Source: CAYQVO01 sp964421085
Lineage (GTDB): Bacteria; Bdellovibrionota_C; UBA2361; CAYQVO01
DNA length: 64,000 bases
Direction of reading: 5' to 3'
NCBI GenBank assembly: GCA_964421085.1
Contig: CAYQVO010000011.1
Coordinates: 31,990 to 95,989 of the forward strand
The notes below the pieces were generated by a model, which was not told the DNA's origin, did not search any database, and was given only the letters and a program-made list of their open reading frames with translations. The position numbers and the translations under genes were made by a program. Shown here in pieces: positions 35,788-43,713 of the stretch. The stretch's first letter is position 1, and the number at the start of each line of letters is the position of its first letter.

Positions 35788-36768
35788 ATGTCCTCCTCTT
35801 CGTTGTCCATACTTTTTTTCGGAACGCCTCAGTTCGCATCCGAAATCCTGCACGCCCTGATTGACTCCAGAGTCTGCAGCGTAAAAGGTGTCGTCACAGG
35901 CGAAGATAAAGCATCGGGCCGCGGAAACAGGACGACGCCTTCACCAGTCAAGGAACTTGCTCTTGCGCACAAAATCCCGGTCTTTCAGCCTTCCAGCATC
36001 AAGAAAAATATCTCCGGTTTTCTCGCGTGTCTCGAAGCTGCCGGTCCCTTCGATCTGGGAGTTGTGGCAGCATTTGGTCTTTTGCTCCCTGTTGAAGTCC
36101 TTTCAAATCCTGTTCATGGCTGTATAAATGTTCACGCCTCCCTTCTGCCGCGGTGGCGGGGCGCAGCTCCTGTTCAGAGAGCCGTTATGGAAGGAGACGG
36201 TGAAACAGGCGTATGCATAATGCAGGTGACAGAAGGACTTGATTCAGGTCCGGTATTTTCCCGACAGTCTCTTCCGATACTGCCCGATGACGACTCAGGC
36301 ACTCTATTTCAGAAACTTTCAAAAATCGGAAGCGAACTGCTCGTCGATGCCATTCCGCGCATCTGCACGGGAGAACTGCAGCCCGAACCTCAGCCGGAAG
36401 ACGGCGTCACATACGCGCACAAACTGAGAAAAGAAGAAGAACTGATTGACTGGAACGAAGCCGCCGGGAAAATTCACGACAAAATCCGCGCTCTCGCGCC
36501 GTCACCTGGAGCATACACCTTTCTGAAGCAGCGCCGCCTGAAGATTCTCAAAGCTTCGTGCGTTGACACGGCGGATGTTTGCGCTGAACCTGGAGAAATC
36601 ATAACCTTGGACAGAGGCAGGCTGGAAATCTCATGCGGCAGCGGTATCCTTTCTCTTCTGGACCTTCAGCCGGAGGGAAAGCGAAGAATGACAATCAGAG
36701 ATTTTCTTGCCGGCGCGAATTTACGGATGGGAGAAAAGCTGCAATGCCCGGGAAACGCAGGATTCTGA
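35788..36768 (+). CDS. fmt: Methionyl-tRNA formyltransferase
   Basis: The enzyme has 326 residues from the ATG at 35788 (MSSSSLSILFFGTPQFASEI); an earlier ATG at 35764 is possible. It formylates Met-tRNA(fMet) using 10-formyl-THF. The hallmark is INVHASLLPRWRGAAPVQRA with the catalytic Asn-His, followed by TGVCIMQVTEGLDSGPV. The C-terminal OB-like domain runs from about residue 215. It is 46 bp after def and overlaps rpe by 25 bp. Confidence 0.95.
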   Translation: MSSSSLSILFFGTPQFASEILHALIDSRVCSVKGVVTGEDKASGRGNRTTPSPVKELALAHKIPVFQPSSIKKNISGFLACLEAAGPFDLGVVAAFGLLLPVEVLSNPVHGCINVHASLLPRWRGAAPVQRAVMEGDGETGVCIMQVTEGLDSGPVFSRQSLPILPDDDSGTLFQKLSKIGSELLVDAIPRICTGELQPEPQPEDGVTYAHKLRKEEELIDWNEAAGKIHDKIRALAPSPGAYTFLKQRRLKILKASCVDTADVCAEPGEIITLDRGRLEISCGSGILSLLDLQPEGKRRMTIRDFLAGANLRMGEKLQCPGNAGF

Positions 36769-37403
36769 TTGCACCGTCTCTTCTGGCGTGCGATTTCACT
36801 GAAATCGGAGAGGAAATTTCGTCCATCGAGCGCGCAGGAGCCGACTGGCTTCATCTTGACGTGATGGACGGCCGTTTCGTTCCGCCAATCAGTTTCGGCG
36901 AAATAGTCATCGCATCGGCGCGCAAGGTTTCCGGTCTTACACTCGATACCCATCTCATGATCGAAGAACCACACCTTCATCTTGAAAGCTTCAGGAAGGC
37001 TGGAAGCGATCGTATTACAATTCACCTTGAAGCGGCTGATAATGTCGATTCGACACTGACCCAGATAAGGAAACTCGGACTTGGAGCAGGACTTTCCATA
37101 AAGCCCGGGACTCCCGCCGAAGCGGTCTTTCCGCACCTTGAACTGTGCGACCTCGTTCTGGTCATGTCGGTTGAACCAGGATGGGGAGGCCAGCATTTTA
37201 TGAAGGAATCACAGGCGAAAATTGCAGCTCTCAGAGAAGAGATCGACAGACGAGGCAGCGGGACACTCATCCAGGTGGACGGGGGGATAAATTCCGAAAC
37301 AGCAAAACTGTGCATAGAAGCAGGCGTCGACTGTATCGTGGCCGGCACTTATGTCTTCCATCACCCCGATCGAAAGGAAGCAATCGAGAGCTTGCGGGCA
37401 TGA
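36744..37403 (+). CDS. rpe: Ribulose-phosphate 3-epimerase
   Basis: The 219-residue TIM-barrel epimerase belongs to the pentose phosphate pathway. Motifs are IAPSLLACDF near the start, WLHLDVMDGRFVPPISFG (metal-binding and catalytic Asp), LTLDTHLMIEEP, VMSVEPGWGGQHF and LIQVDGGINSETAKLC. The start at 36744 lies inside the end of fmt (25-bp overlap), and its stop overlaps the plsY start by 4 bp. Translation of the three genes is therefore probably coupled. Confidence 0.95.
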   Translation: MPGKRRILIAPSLLACDFTEIGEEISSIERAGADWLHLDVMDGRFVPPISFGEIVIASARKVSGLTLDTHLMIEEPHLHLESFRKAGSDRITIHLEAADNVDSTLTQIRKLGLGAGLSIKPGTPAEAVFPHLELCDLVLVMSVEPGWGGQHFMKESQAKIAALREEIDRRGSGTLIQVDGGINSETAKLCIEAGVDCIVAGTYVFHHPDRKEAIESLRA

Positions 37404-38002
37404 ACAGCGTTCTCTTTATCCTGTCGCTGGCGCCCTTCTACCTGATCGGTGCTGTGCCCGTCGGCTATATAATTGCAAAAAGGCGCGGCGTCGAAATTAT
37501 CCGTGAGGGGAGCGGCAATGTGGGAGCAACTAATGTGGGGCGCGTTCTTGGAAAAAAAGCCGGCATGCTCACTCTCTTCCTCGATATCGCCAAGGGATTA
37601 ATTGCCGTGATTGCCGCCAGAACCGTTTCGAACGACCCTGCATTTTTTTCGTGCGCGGGGCTTGCAGTGGTTCTCGGCCATTGTTTCTCAATCCCCCCTC
37701 TTCTCCGCGGGGGAAAAGGAGTGGCAACAAGTCTCGGCGCCGTGCTTGGTCTTCAACCACTGATGGCTCTTGCAGCCATCATCGTCTTCGGTCTCACCTT
37801 CGGCGCGAGCAGGATCGTATCGCTCTCATCGGTAACCGCCGTGGTGATCACTCCGGTGATTTCGCTTCTTGCGGCAGTTGATGACTGGTCGTTCTACGCA
37901 ATGGCAGGAATTGCGGTAGTTGTCGTCATACGGCACAAGGACAATCTTAAGAGGCTTTGTTCGGGAACCGAGGCAAGATTCAGCTTCAACAAAGAAGCTT
38001 AA
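37400..38002 (+). CDS. plsY: Acyl-phosphate glycerol-3-phosphate acyltransferase
   Basis: The 200-residue inner-membrane enzyme carries out the first acylation in phospholipid synthesis. It uses acyl phosphate made by PlsX (not in this window). The conserved signatures are seen: the IIREGSGNVGATNVGRVLG block (S-G-N-x-G-A-T-N), a Gly-rich GHCFSIPPLLRGGKGVATSL block and DNLKRLCSGTEARF at the end. Five membrane segments are predicted. Its ATG overlaps the rpe stop (ATGA), closing the four-gene operon. Confidence 0.94.
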   Translation: MNSVLFILSLAPFYLIGAVPVGYIIAKRRGVEIIREGSGNVGATNVGRVLGKKAGMLTLFLDIAKGLIAVIAARTVSNDPAFFSCAGLAVVLGHCFSIPPLLRGGKGVATSLGAVLGLQPLMALAAIIVFGLTFGASRIVSLSSVTAVVITPVISLLAAVDDWSFYAMAGIAVVVVIRHKDNLKRLCSGTEARFSFNKEA

Positions 38003-38017
38003 AAAGGCCGCCCTGAT

Positions 38018-38224
38018 CTACGCAGCGGCGCCAGCCGGCTTCAACTGTTCCGGCGTCACATACGAAAGTGTTCCGTTGTCCCAGATTACTTCTATCATCA
38101 ATGACTTGTCTCTCTGATCAGCTTTTGCCGTGGTCTCGAAGTGAATCCCTTTGACCGACCCCTGGATCCCTTCTTTCTGGATTAATACCACGCGATCTCC
38201 AACTTTTACCTTTTCCTGTTCCAT
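38018..38224 (-). CDS. Small SH3-like protein of unknown function
   Basis: The 68-residue protein is mostly beta strand. VKVGDRVVLIQKEGIQGSVK followed by LMIEVIWDNGTLSYVTPEQL resembles small SH3/KOW-like barrels. It has an Ala-rich end. No family is recognised. The gene is convergent with plsY and stands alone, upstream of the clpX promoter region on the other strand. Confidence 0.6.
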   Translation of the reverse strand: MEQEKVKVGDRVVLIQKEGIQGSVKGIHFETTAKADQRDKSLMIEVIWDNGTLSYVTPEQLKPAGAAA

Positions 38225-38411
38225 AGTCTCCGCCGATTGCGCACTTTTTTTTCGTTATATCTGTTGAACCTACAACAAATTCAAGAGTAAATCCAACCGC
38301 TTCTCAGGCGCCGGTTTCTGCCGTCGGCAGCGCTCCCTGACGCGACAAACGGCGACTTTTGGACCCGTTTCCGCATCTCATAGATAAGAACTTCTGACAC
38401 AGGTTTTTCAG

Positions 38412-39668
38412 ATGGCACGAACTTATTCAAAGACCCCCAGCAAGCTTGAGTGTTCCTTTTGCGGCAAAACTCAGGAAGAAGTGAGAAAGCTCGTCGCGGG
38501 ACCAGGAGTGTATATATGTGACGAGTGCGTCGCGCTGTGCAATGACATCCTCACAGAAGAAATGAGAGGCTCGGCATCCTCCGCCCAGGGAATCAAAGTG
38601 CCGACGCCAAAAGATATCAAAAAGGCGCTGGACGAATATGTGGTCAGCCAGGAACACGCGAAGAAAGTTCTCTCTGTCGCCGTTCACAATCACTACAAAC
38701 GGATCAGAAACAACTCCACAATGAAAAAGAACGATGTGGAACTCCAGAAGTCGAATATTCTTCTTGTGGGTCCCACAGGCTCGGGAAAAACACTCCTTGC
38801 GCAGACTCTTGCCAGGGTTCTCGATGTTCCCTTCACCATTGCTGACGCAACAAGTCTTACTGAAGCGGGATACGTCGGAGAAGACGTCGAAAACATAATA
38901 GTTAATCTGCTCCAGGCAGCCGACTACGACATCGAACGGGCACAGAGAGGGATAGTTTACATCGATGAAATCGACAAGATTGCCCGCAAAAGCGATTCAC
39001 CCTCAGTCACCAGAGACGTCTCGGGCGAGGGAGTCCAGCAGGCGCTGCTGAAACTCATCGAGGGAACCAAAGCAAATGTGCCTCCGAAAGGAGGCAGAAA
39101 GCATCCCCAGCAGGAGTTCATTCCTGTCGACACATCCAATATTCTTTTCATACTCGGCGGAGCCTTCGATGGTCTGGATAGAATCGTCAAACGGCGGGTG
39201 GACCAGAAGACAATAGGATTCGGTGTGAATAAAGCCCCGGACAGTGCGGAAGAATCGGCGATTCTCCGCCGCCTGGAGACGGAAGATCTTCTGAAGTTCG
39301 GAATGATTCCGGAGTTCGTAGGGCGCATTCCTGTTGTTACCGCTCTCGACGAGCTCGACAGAGATTCACTTGTACGCATCCTTACCGAACCGAAGAACGC
39401 GCTCGTGAAACAGTATCAGCAGCTCCTCCAGATGGACGAGGTGGATCTGACTTTCACGCCGCAGGCACTCGATGCAGTCGCTGTGAGAGCGTTGGAGAAG
39501 AAGACAGGTGCGCGGGGTCTTCGTGCGATCATCGAGGAGTGCATGCTCGGGGTGATGTACGAAGCACCGACTGATTCAAGCATCCGCGAAGTAATCATCA
39601 CCGATGACGCAATACGTTCGTCGTCACAGCCTCTGCTCGTCCATCACAAAGAGAAGATGGCGGGCTAG
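38412..39668 (+). CDS. clpX: ATP-dependent Clp protease ATP-binding subunit ClpX
   Basis: The 418-residue AAA+ unfoldase feeds substrates to ClpP. It begins with the C4 zinc domain (CSFCGKTQEEVRKLV and CDECVALCNDIL). The ATPase core has NILLVGPTGSGKTLLAQTLA (Walker A), GIVYIDEIDKIARKS (Walker B), SVTRDVSGEGVQQALLKLIE and FGMIPEFVGRIPVVTALDEL with the pore-loop region, then sensor-2 GARGLRAIIEE. The usual neighbours clpP and tig are not adjacent. It is convergent with the OmpA gene, 16 bp apart. Confidence 0.97.
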   Translation: MARTYSKTPSKLECSFCGKTQEEVRKLVAGPGVYICDECVALCNDILTEEMRGSASSAQGIKVPTPKDIKKALDEYVVSQEHAKKVLSVAVHNHYKRIRNNSTMKKNDVELQKSNILLVGPTGSGKTLLAQTLARVLDVPFTIADATSLTEAGYVGEDVENIIVNLLQAADYDIERAQRGIVYIDEIDKIARKSDSPSVTRDVSGEGVQQALLKLIEGTKANVPPKGGRKHPQQEFIPVDTSNILFILGGAFDGLDRIVKRRVDQKTIGFGVNKAPDSAEESAILRRLETEDLLKFGMIPEFVGRIPVVTALDELDRDSLVRILTEPKNALVKQYQQLLQMDEVDLTFTPQALDAVAVRALEKKTGARGLRAIIEECMLGVMYEAPTDSSIREVIITDDAIRSSSQPLLVHHKEKMAG

Positions 39669-39684
39669 CGGCTAGCATCCTGCT

Positions 39685-40431
39685 TTAATTCTGTTGAGGG
39701 GGATTTTCACGGTTCTCGATCACCACCTCGACTCTTCTGTTCTTCGCTCTGCCCGCTTCCGAATCGTCAGGTGCAACAGGCCGGTTCTCGCCGAATCCCC
39801 GTGTTGACACCGCCTTCCTTGCGACACCATCGTGTACAAGCGCGACTGCGACTGTTCTGGCCCTTCGTTTTGACAGGTTCAGGTTATATTCCGGATCCCC
39901 CGATGAATCGGCATGGCCCTCAACTGAGATATGCCTGCCTTTCACGCCCTTCAGCACACTGGCAATCTCACTGACTGTGTGCCGCGCATCTGCGGTAAGC
40001 TTCGCGCTGTCGAATTCAAAGAAGACTTCCGGCAGTTTTACAACCACTCCTCTCGGCGATATCCGCGCCTCAAGACCGGTTCCCATCAGTTCTTCGATTA
40101 ATCTGCGATTCTCCGCAAGCGATGCTTCCTGCTCCCGGACCAGCCTTGCACGTTCCTCGAGTTTTTCGTCCTGACTGTCGAACTGATTGCCGATCAGGCC
40201 GCCTGAAAGAGACCCGAAAGCTGCTCCGACTAAAGCTCCAGCGCCCGCCTGGCCCGACTGATTGCCTGCTATTGCCCCAAGTCCCGCGCCGATGGCACCG
40301 CCTGCGGCGGCTCCCCTTTCGGTGCTTCCCAGCTTTCTGTCTTCGCAGGCAGGGAAAACGCAGAGGACAATCAGCAGCAAAGCAGAGTGCTGCACGCTCT
40401 TACCGCGGAAAATCCGCTGCCGAAGATTCAT
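39685..40431 (-). CDS. OmpA-family protein with N-terminal glycine zipper
   Basis: The 248-residue protein has a signal sequence and a probable lipobox at LLIVLCVFPAC, so Cys29 may be lipidated. Next comes a glycine-zipper segment (AAAGGAIGAGLGAIAGN, then GALVGAAFGSLSGGLIG) able to insert in a membrane. A short coiled coil (ERARLVREQEASLAENRR) follows, then an OmpA C-terminal domain with FFEFDSAKLTADARH, VEGHADSSGDPEYNLNLSKR and AKNRRVEVVI that binds peptidoglycan. It is third in a row of three glycine-zipper genes on the minus strand; its start overlaps the preceding stop by 4 bp. Confidence 0.88.
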   Translation of the reverse strand: MNLRQRIFRGKSVQHSALLLIVLCVFPACEDRKLGSTERGAAAGGAIGAGLGAIAGNQSGQAGAGALVGAAFGSLSGGLIGNQFDSQDEKLEERARLVREQEASLAENRRLIEELMGTGLEARISPRGVVVKLPEVFFEFDSAKLTADARHTVSEIASVLKGVKGRHISVEGHADSSGDPEYNLNLSKRRARTVAVALVHDGVARKAVSTRGFGENRPVAPDDSEAGRAKNRRVEVVIENRENPPQQN

Positions 40432-41255
40432 TTCACCTTCAGATATTCAATATTCGCCTGTGCCTGCCGATTCCCCGGCTCAAGTTTCAGTGCTTCATCG
40501 AATTCATACCGCGCATCATCCTTCCGATCCAGCTTCAGATACAGCTCTCCAAGCGCGTTATGATACGATGGATTTCCGGGACAGAGGCGAAGCGCTCTTC
40601 TCAGATGAAAAAGCTTGTCCGCAGACTCCTGGAGTGCATTTGCCTTCGTCATTTCAGCCTGCGCCTCGATGCACTCCGATGTTCCCGTAATGCCGGTCGA
40701 TGATGTTTTCGCAGCAGTCACCTCCGGTCTGTATGACGCCCTTTCCGATGAAAGAGATGAACCGCCCGAGGCTGCGTTGAAATCCTTCTCTTTGAACCCA
40801 GATTTCGGCGAAGCACTGACTGAGGTATCGAAAGCCTCATGCCTGACAGACGGAGACGCCGGACTCGTTGCTGTGGAACTTTTCGCCGGCGAATTCAGCC
40901 TGGAAGTCTTCTGAGGGCGCGTGTATTCACCTGTCGGATTCATGCGCCGCAGTTCGTCGATTTCGGATTTCTGCGCGCGTATGACCTGCTCCTGCCGCTC
41001 AATCGCCTCGTCCTGAGCCTGCAGTGTTTCCTGCTGGGCCTGAAGAGCGTTTGCGATGAGCGCGCCTGTACCCGCCCCTGCGGCTGCTCCTATCACAAGG
41101 CCCGGTCCTGCGTTGCCCGCCTGACTACCGACTATCGCACCGAGGCCGGCGCCAATAACGCCTCCTGCCGCGGCTCCCACACCTGTCGTCTCCCCGGGCT
41201 GCGTGCAGCTGCTCAGGCAAAAAGCGATAATAGCGATTAATCCAACCTTCTTCAT
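40428..41255 (-). CDS. Glycine-zipper lipoprotein with TPR end
   Basis: The protein has 275 residues from the ATG at 41255 (MKKVGLIAIIAFCLSSC). Lipobox LSSC makes it a lipoprotein. It then has a glycine zipper (GAAAGGVIGAGLGAIVG and further small-residue repeats), a coiled coil (LQAQDEAIERQEQVIRAQKS) and a Ser/Thr/Ala-rich linker. A C-terminal tetratricopeptide unit follows (YHNALGELYLKLDRKDDARY). The zipper nearly matches that of the downstream OmpA protein, pointing to duplication. It is a likely envelope scaffold. Confidence 0.8.
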   Translation of the reverse strand: MKKVGLIAIIAFCLSSCTQPGETTGVGAAAGGVIGAGLGAIVGSQAGNAGPGLVIGAAAGAGTGALIANALQAQQETLQAQDEAIERQEQVIRAQKSEIDELRRMNPTGEYTRPQKTSRLNSPAKSSTATSPASPSVRHEAFDTSVSASPKSGFKEKDFNAASGGSSLSSERASYRPEVTAAKTSSTGITGTSECIEAQAEMTKANALQESADKLFHLRRALRLCPGNPSYHNALGELYLKLDRKDDARYEFDEALKLEPGNRQAQANIEYLKVK

Positions 41256-41315
41256 ATACTCCCCTCCCATTTTAACCGTCCTTGTTCGCGCACAGTTTCA
41301 AACTGCGCGCGGATT

Positions 41316-41678
41316 TCAGTGAGTTGTCAGATATTCGTTCATGCGTTCGTTGTAATACTGCTGCCTCTCCGCATCTTCCACTTCCTTCTGCTGATTCCTC
41401 ATTTCTCTTTCCTGCCGTCTGATTGTCGGATCTTTGTCCTCTTTGCGTTCGGACTCCCTGTCCATCACAGCACCGGCAAGACCGCCGGCAACAGCGCCTG
41501 TCGCCGCACCTGCAACAGCTCCGGTGGCAGTATTACCGCCCTGGTAACCAATCGCAGCGCCTGCTCCCGCACCAACTGCTGCACCCGTGGCGACTCCAGC
41601 GGCTTCGTGTCCATGCCCGCCGGCCGGACCACATGAAGCAACGGCAAGAAGCACACCAATCAATAAAAGCCTTTTCAT
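41316..41678 (-). CDS. Small glycine-zipper lipoprotein
   Basis: The 120-residue precursor starts MKRLLLIGVLLAVASCG with lipobox VASC. The mature part has a glycine zipper (GVATGAAVGAGAGAAIGYQG, then AVAGAATGAVAGGLAGAV) and ends in a very charged helix (DPTIRRQEREMRNQQKEVED). It is the first of three consecutive glycine-zipper proteins on this strand. It probably lies in the outer membrane or periplasm; the function is unknown. Confidence 0.8.
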   Translation of the reverse strand: MKRLLLIGVLLAVASCGPAGGHGHEAAGVATGAAVGAGAGAAIGYQGGNTATGAVAGAATGAVAGGLAGAVMDRESERKEDKDPTIRRQEREMRNQQKEVEDAERQQYYNERMNEYLTTH

Positions 41679-41770
41679 GATTATCCTCGAGGAACTTCCA
41701 TTCGAACGAAATTTTATCAGGTTGGGAGATTTTGCAAAACGTGGAAAAAAGGGTTTTGGACGATGGGCTG

Positions 41771-42268
41771 CTATCCTTTCCTGCTGCCGGTATGAAAAAG
41801 GAGAAGAATTGCCACCCCTGTGGTAATACAGCTGTCCGCTACATTGAAGACCGGCCAGGGGTGGGTTTTATAGTAAACAAGCAGAAAGTCGACAACATGG
41901 CCGAGCCATAACCTGTCGATTATGTTTCCAACAGCGCCTCCAACTATAAGTGAAAACGCTATCTGCCCCGAAATGCTTCCTGACAGCTCTTTTATGAAGA
42001 AATATACGACGGCAGCAAGGGCGATCAGTGTTGTCAGGCCGAGAACCATATAGCGCAGGAAGTTGCTGCTGATATCGGAGAAAAGCCCGAAAGCAACGCC
42101 TTTATTGCAGGTCAATGTTATATCGAAGAAACCGGGGATTACGCCGATTCTTTCACCGAGTTCGATGTTTTCCTGAACTACGCTCTTTGAATACTGATCG
42201 ACTGCGATAACGAGAAGCGTGGCCGCAATCACCCGGAAAGCGACCGCTGCACATGGCTTACTGCCCAT
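41771..42268 (-). CDS. lspA: Lipoprotein signal peptidase (signal peptidase II)
   Basis: The 165-residue inner-membrane aspartyl peptidase cleaves prolipoproteins before the lipidated Cys. It has four membrane helices. The conserved blocks are present: AVDQYSKSVV (first helix end), ITLTCNKGVAFGLFS, LIVGGAVGNIIDRLWLGHVV (catalytic Asp) and VDFLL...FNVADSCITTGV (second catalytic Asp). Its start overlaps the stop of the WD40-like lipoprotein by 11 bp, so it is co-transcribed with one of its own substrates. Confidence 0.95.
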   Translation of the reverse strand: MGSKPCAAVAFRVIAATLLVIAVDQYSKSVVQENIELGERIGVIPGFFDITLTCNKGVAFGLFSDISSNFLRYMVLGLTTLIALAAVVYFFIKELSGSISGQIAFSLIVGGAVGNIIDRLWLGHVVDFLLVYYKTHPWPVFNVADSCITTGVAILLLFHTGSRKG

Positions 42269-43713
42269 CCGCCGTCTCCTCCGTCTTTACGTCTTTCTGA
42301 ACATGAAAAAGCTGAACGCGCCCGTCTGCATAGCCGACAATCACGTCCCGTGGCCCCGCAAATGCTATCCTCCTTGCCTCCGGCACTTCGATCTCCTGAA
42401 AGGGCGAAAGCTTGTAGCTGTCAGTTTTTTCCTTCTGCATGGACTGAATCACCAGGCGGCCGTCACGTCCCAGGGAGGCGACAAGCGCAGAATCCGGGCT
42501 GGCGGCGAGGTCAACGATTGTGCCGCGGTGCACCTGCGTCGCCGACCTCATCTTCAGCGACCTCACCTGCCACAGCTCCACACTTCCAAGCTCATCAGCG
42601 AGGAGAACAAATCTCCCATCAGGCGAAGTGCGGAGGAAAGCTACCGGCCCCCTGCTCTGCCGGGGCGCCGATCTCTGTGATACTGCCCTCGGAAAATGCC
42701 AGCCCTTCAAAAAGATTCTTGNNNNNNNNNNAAGTGCGGAGGAAAGCTACCGGCCCCCTGCTCTGCCGGGGCGCCGATCTCTGTGTGATACTGCCCTCGG
42801 AAAATGCCAGCCCTTCAAAAAGATTCTTGTCGTACTTACCTCCGAAACGATCGGCGTCGAAAAGCAGGGCAACATGGAGGCGCCCCGCCCAGTCGCCGCT
42901 GAAAAAGATGCGGCCGAGCGGATGAAAACGGACGGCGCTGACCACCGACCCGTGACTCACGTACCGCTCGAACGCTTTTTCCTGCTCCTTCCGGGAGGTG
43001 GACTCACGCTCTTTGTAAAAACGCCATCGGTATACCCGGCTGTCCGCCCCGCCGATCAGCAGCGATCTGCCGTCCGGGCTCAGATCCAGGGATGTGACCT
43101 GAATTTTAAGGTCGTTCTTCGAGAAAGGTTCCTCATTACCTGTAAGCGGATAGACGTAGATAACCCCGTTTTTTGTCACTCCCGCAACGGTCCAGGTCTC
43201 CGGATTAAACTCAAAAAGGGCGATACGTCCCGGGAAACGAAGGAGTTCGTAGGCCTCTCCGGGGCTTTTCCAGAGAATTACGCGTCCGGACTCGTCTGAT
43301 GACACAAATGATCCCGGGGAGGACGCATGAGAAAGGAAGGACAAAGGTGCGCCAGGCATTTGAATCTTCTGGAGATTCCGGGTTAAGATGATCGAATCCA
43401 CGGATACCGGGCTGTCTGGACTTGCGGGGATTTTAGTGACATGATCAATCAGGTCTGCGGCGCCATCGCTCTTATTGGTTGAGCCGGCTTTATTGATTGA
43501 CCCGGCTTTATTGATTGATTCGGCTTCCGCGGCTCTGGAGTGTAGAATTCCTGAACACCCGGAGAGAATTAAAGAAAGTAATAAACTGAATACCAGCAGA
43601 TTAATTACTTTAAAGTTAATAACGTGCAGGAAAGGCGGGAAAGTCTCCCGGTCTTTCCGCTCACACCCATTATTAATGAGTCTATTAACGAGATTTGCTT
43701 GAGGCATCATCAT
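42258..43713 (-). CDS. WD40-like repeat lipoprotein, apparent break is a scaffolding artefact
   Basis: The frame from 43713 reads a signal-like segment with lipobox LSGC (VFSLLLSLILSGC), then short repeats SINKAG/STNKSDG. Beta-propeller units follow: HASSPGSFVSSDESGRVILW, SLDLSPDGRSLLIGGADSRV and RFHPLGRIFFSGDWAG. After the N run the same propeller continues as SPDGRFVLLADELGSVELW and SPDSALVASLGRDGRLVIQ, ending at 42258. The two contig ends at the gap are duplicates of each other, so the true gene is intact. The right copy keeps the frame; the left copy lacks two bases. The signal's n-region is long, so the true start may be internal. The partner protein is unknown. Confidence 0.75.
42722..42731. 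other. Assembly gap (10 N) between duplicated contig ends
   Basis: Positions 42626-42721 and 42732-42829 are the same sequence except for an extra TG in the right copy (CTCTGTG versus CTCTGTGTG). They are overlapping contig ends that were not merged, so the gap has no real missing sequence and about 100 bp plus the N are surplus. Confidence 0.93.

Noticed and set aside
38412..39668. A clpP-clpX operon
   Set aside because: Only clpX is present; the upstream gene is an unrelated small protein on the other strand.
42619..42829. Tandem gene duplication within the WD40-like gene
   Set aside because: Identical copies flank an N run exactly, which is what unmerged contig ends produce.
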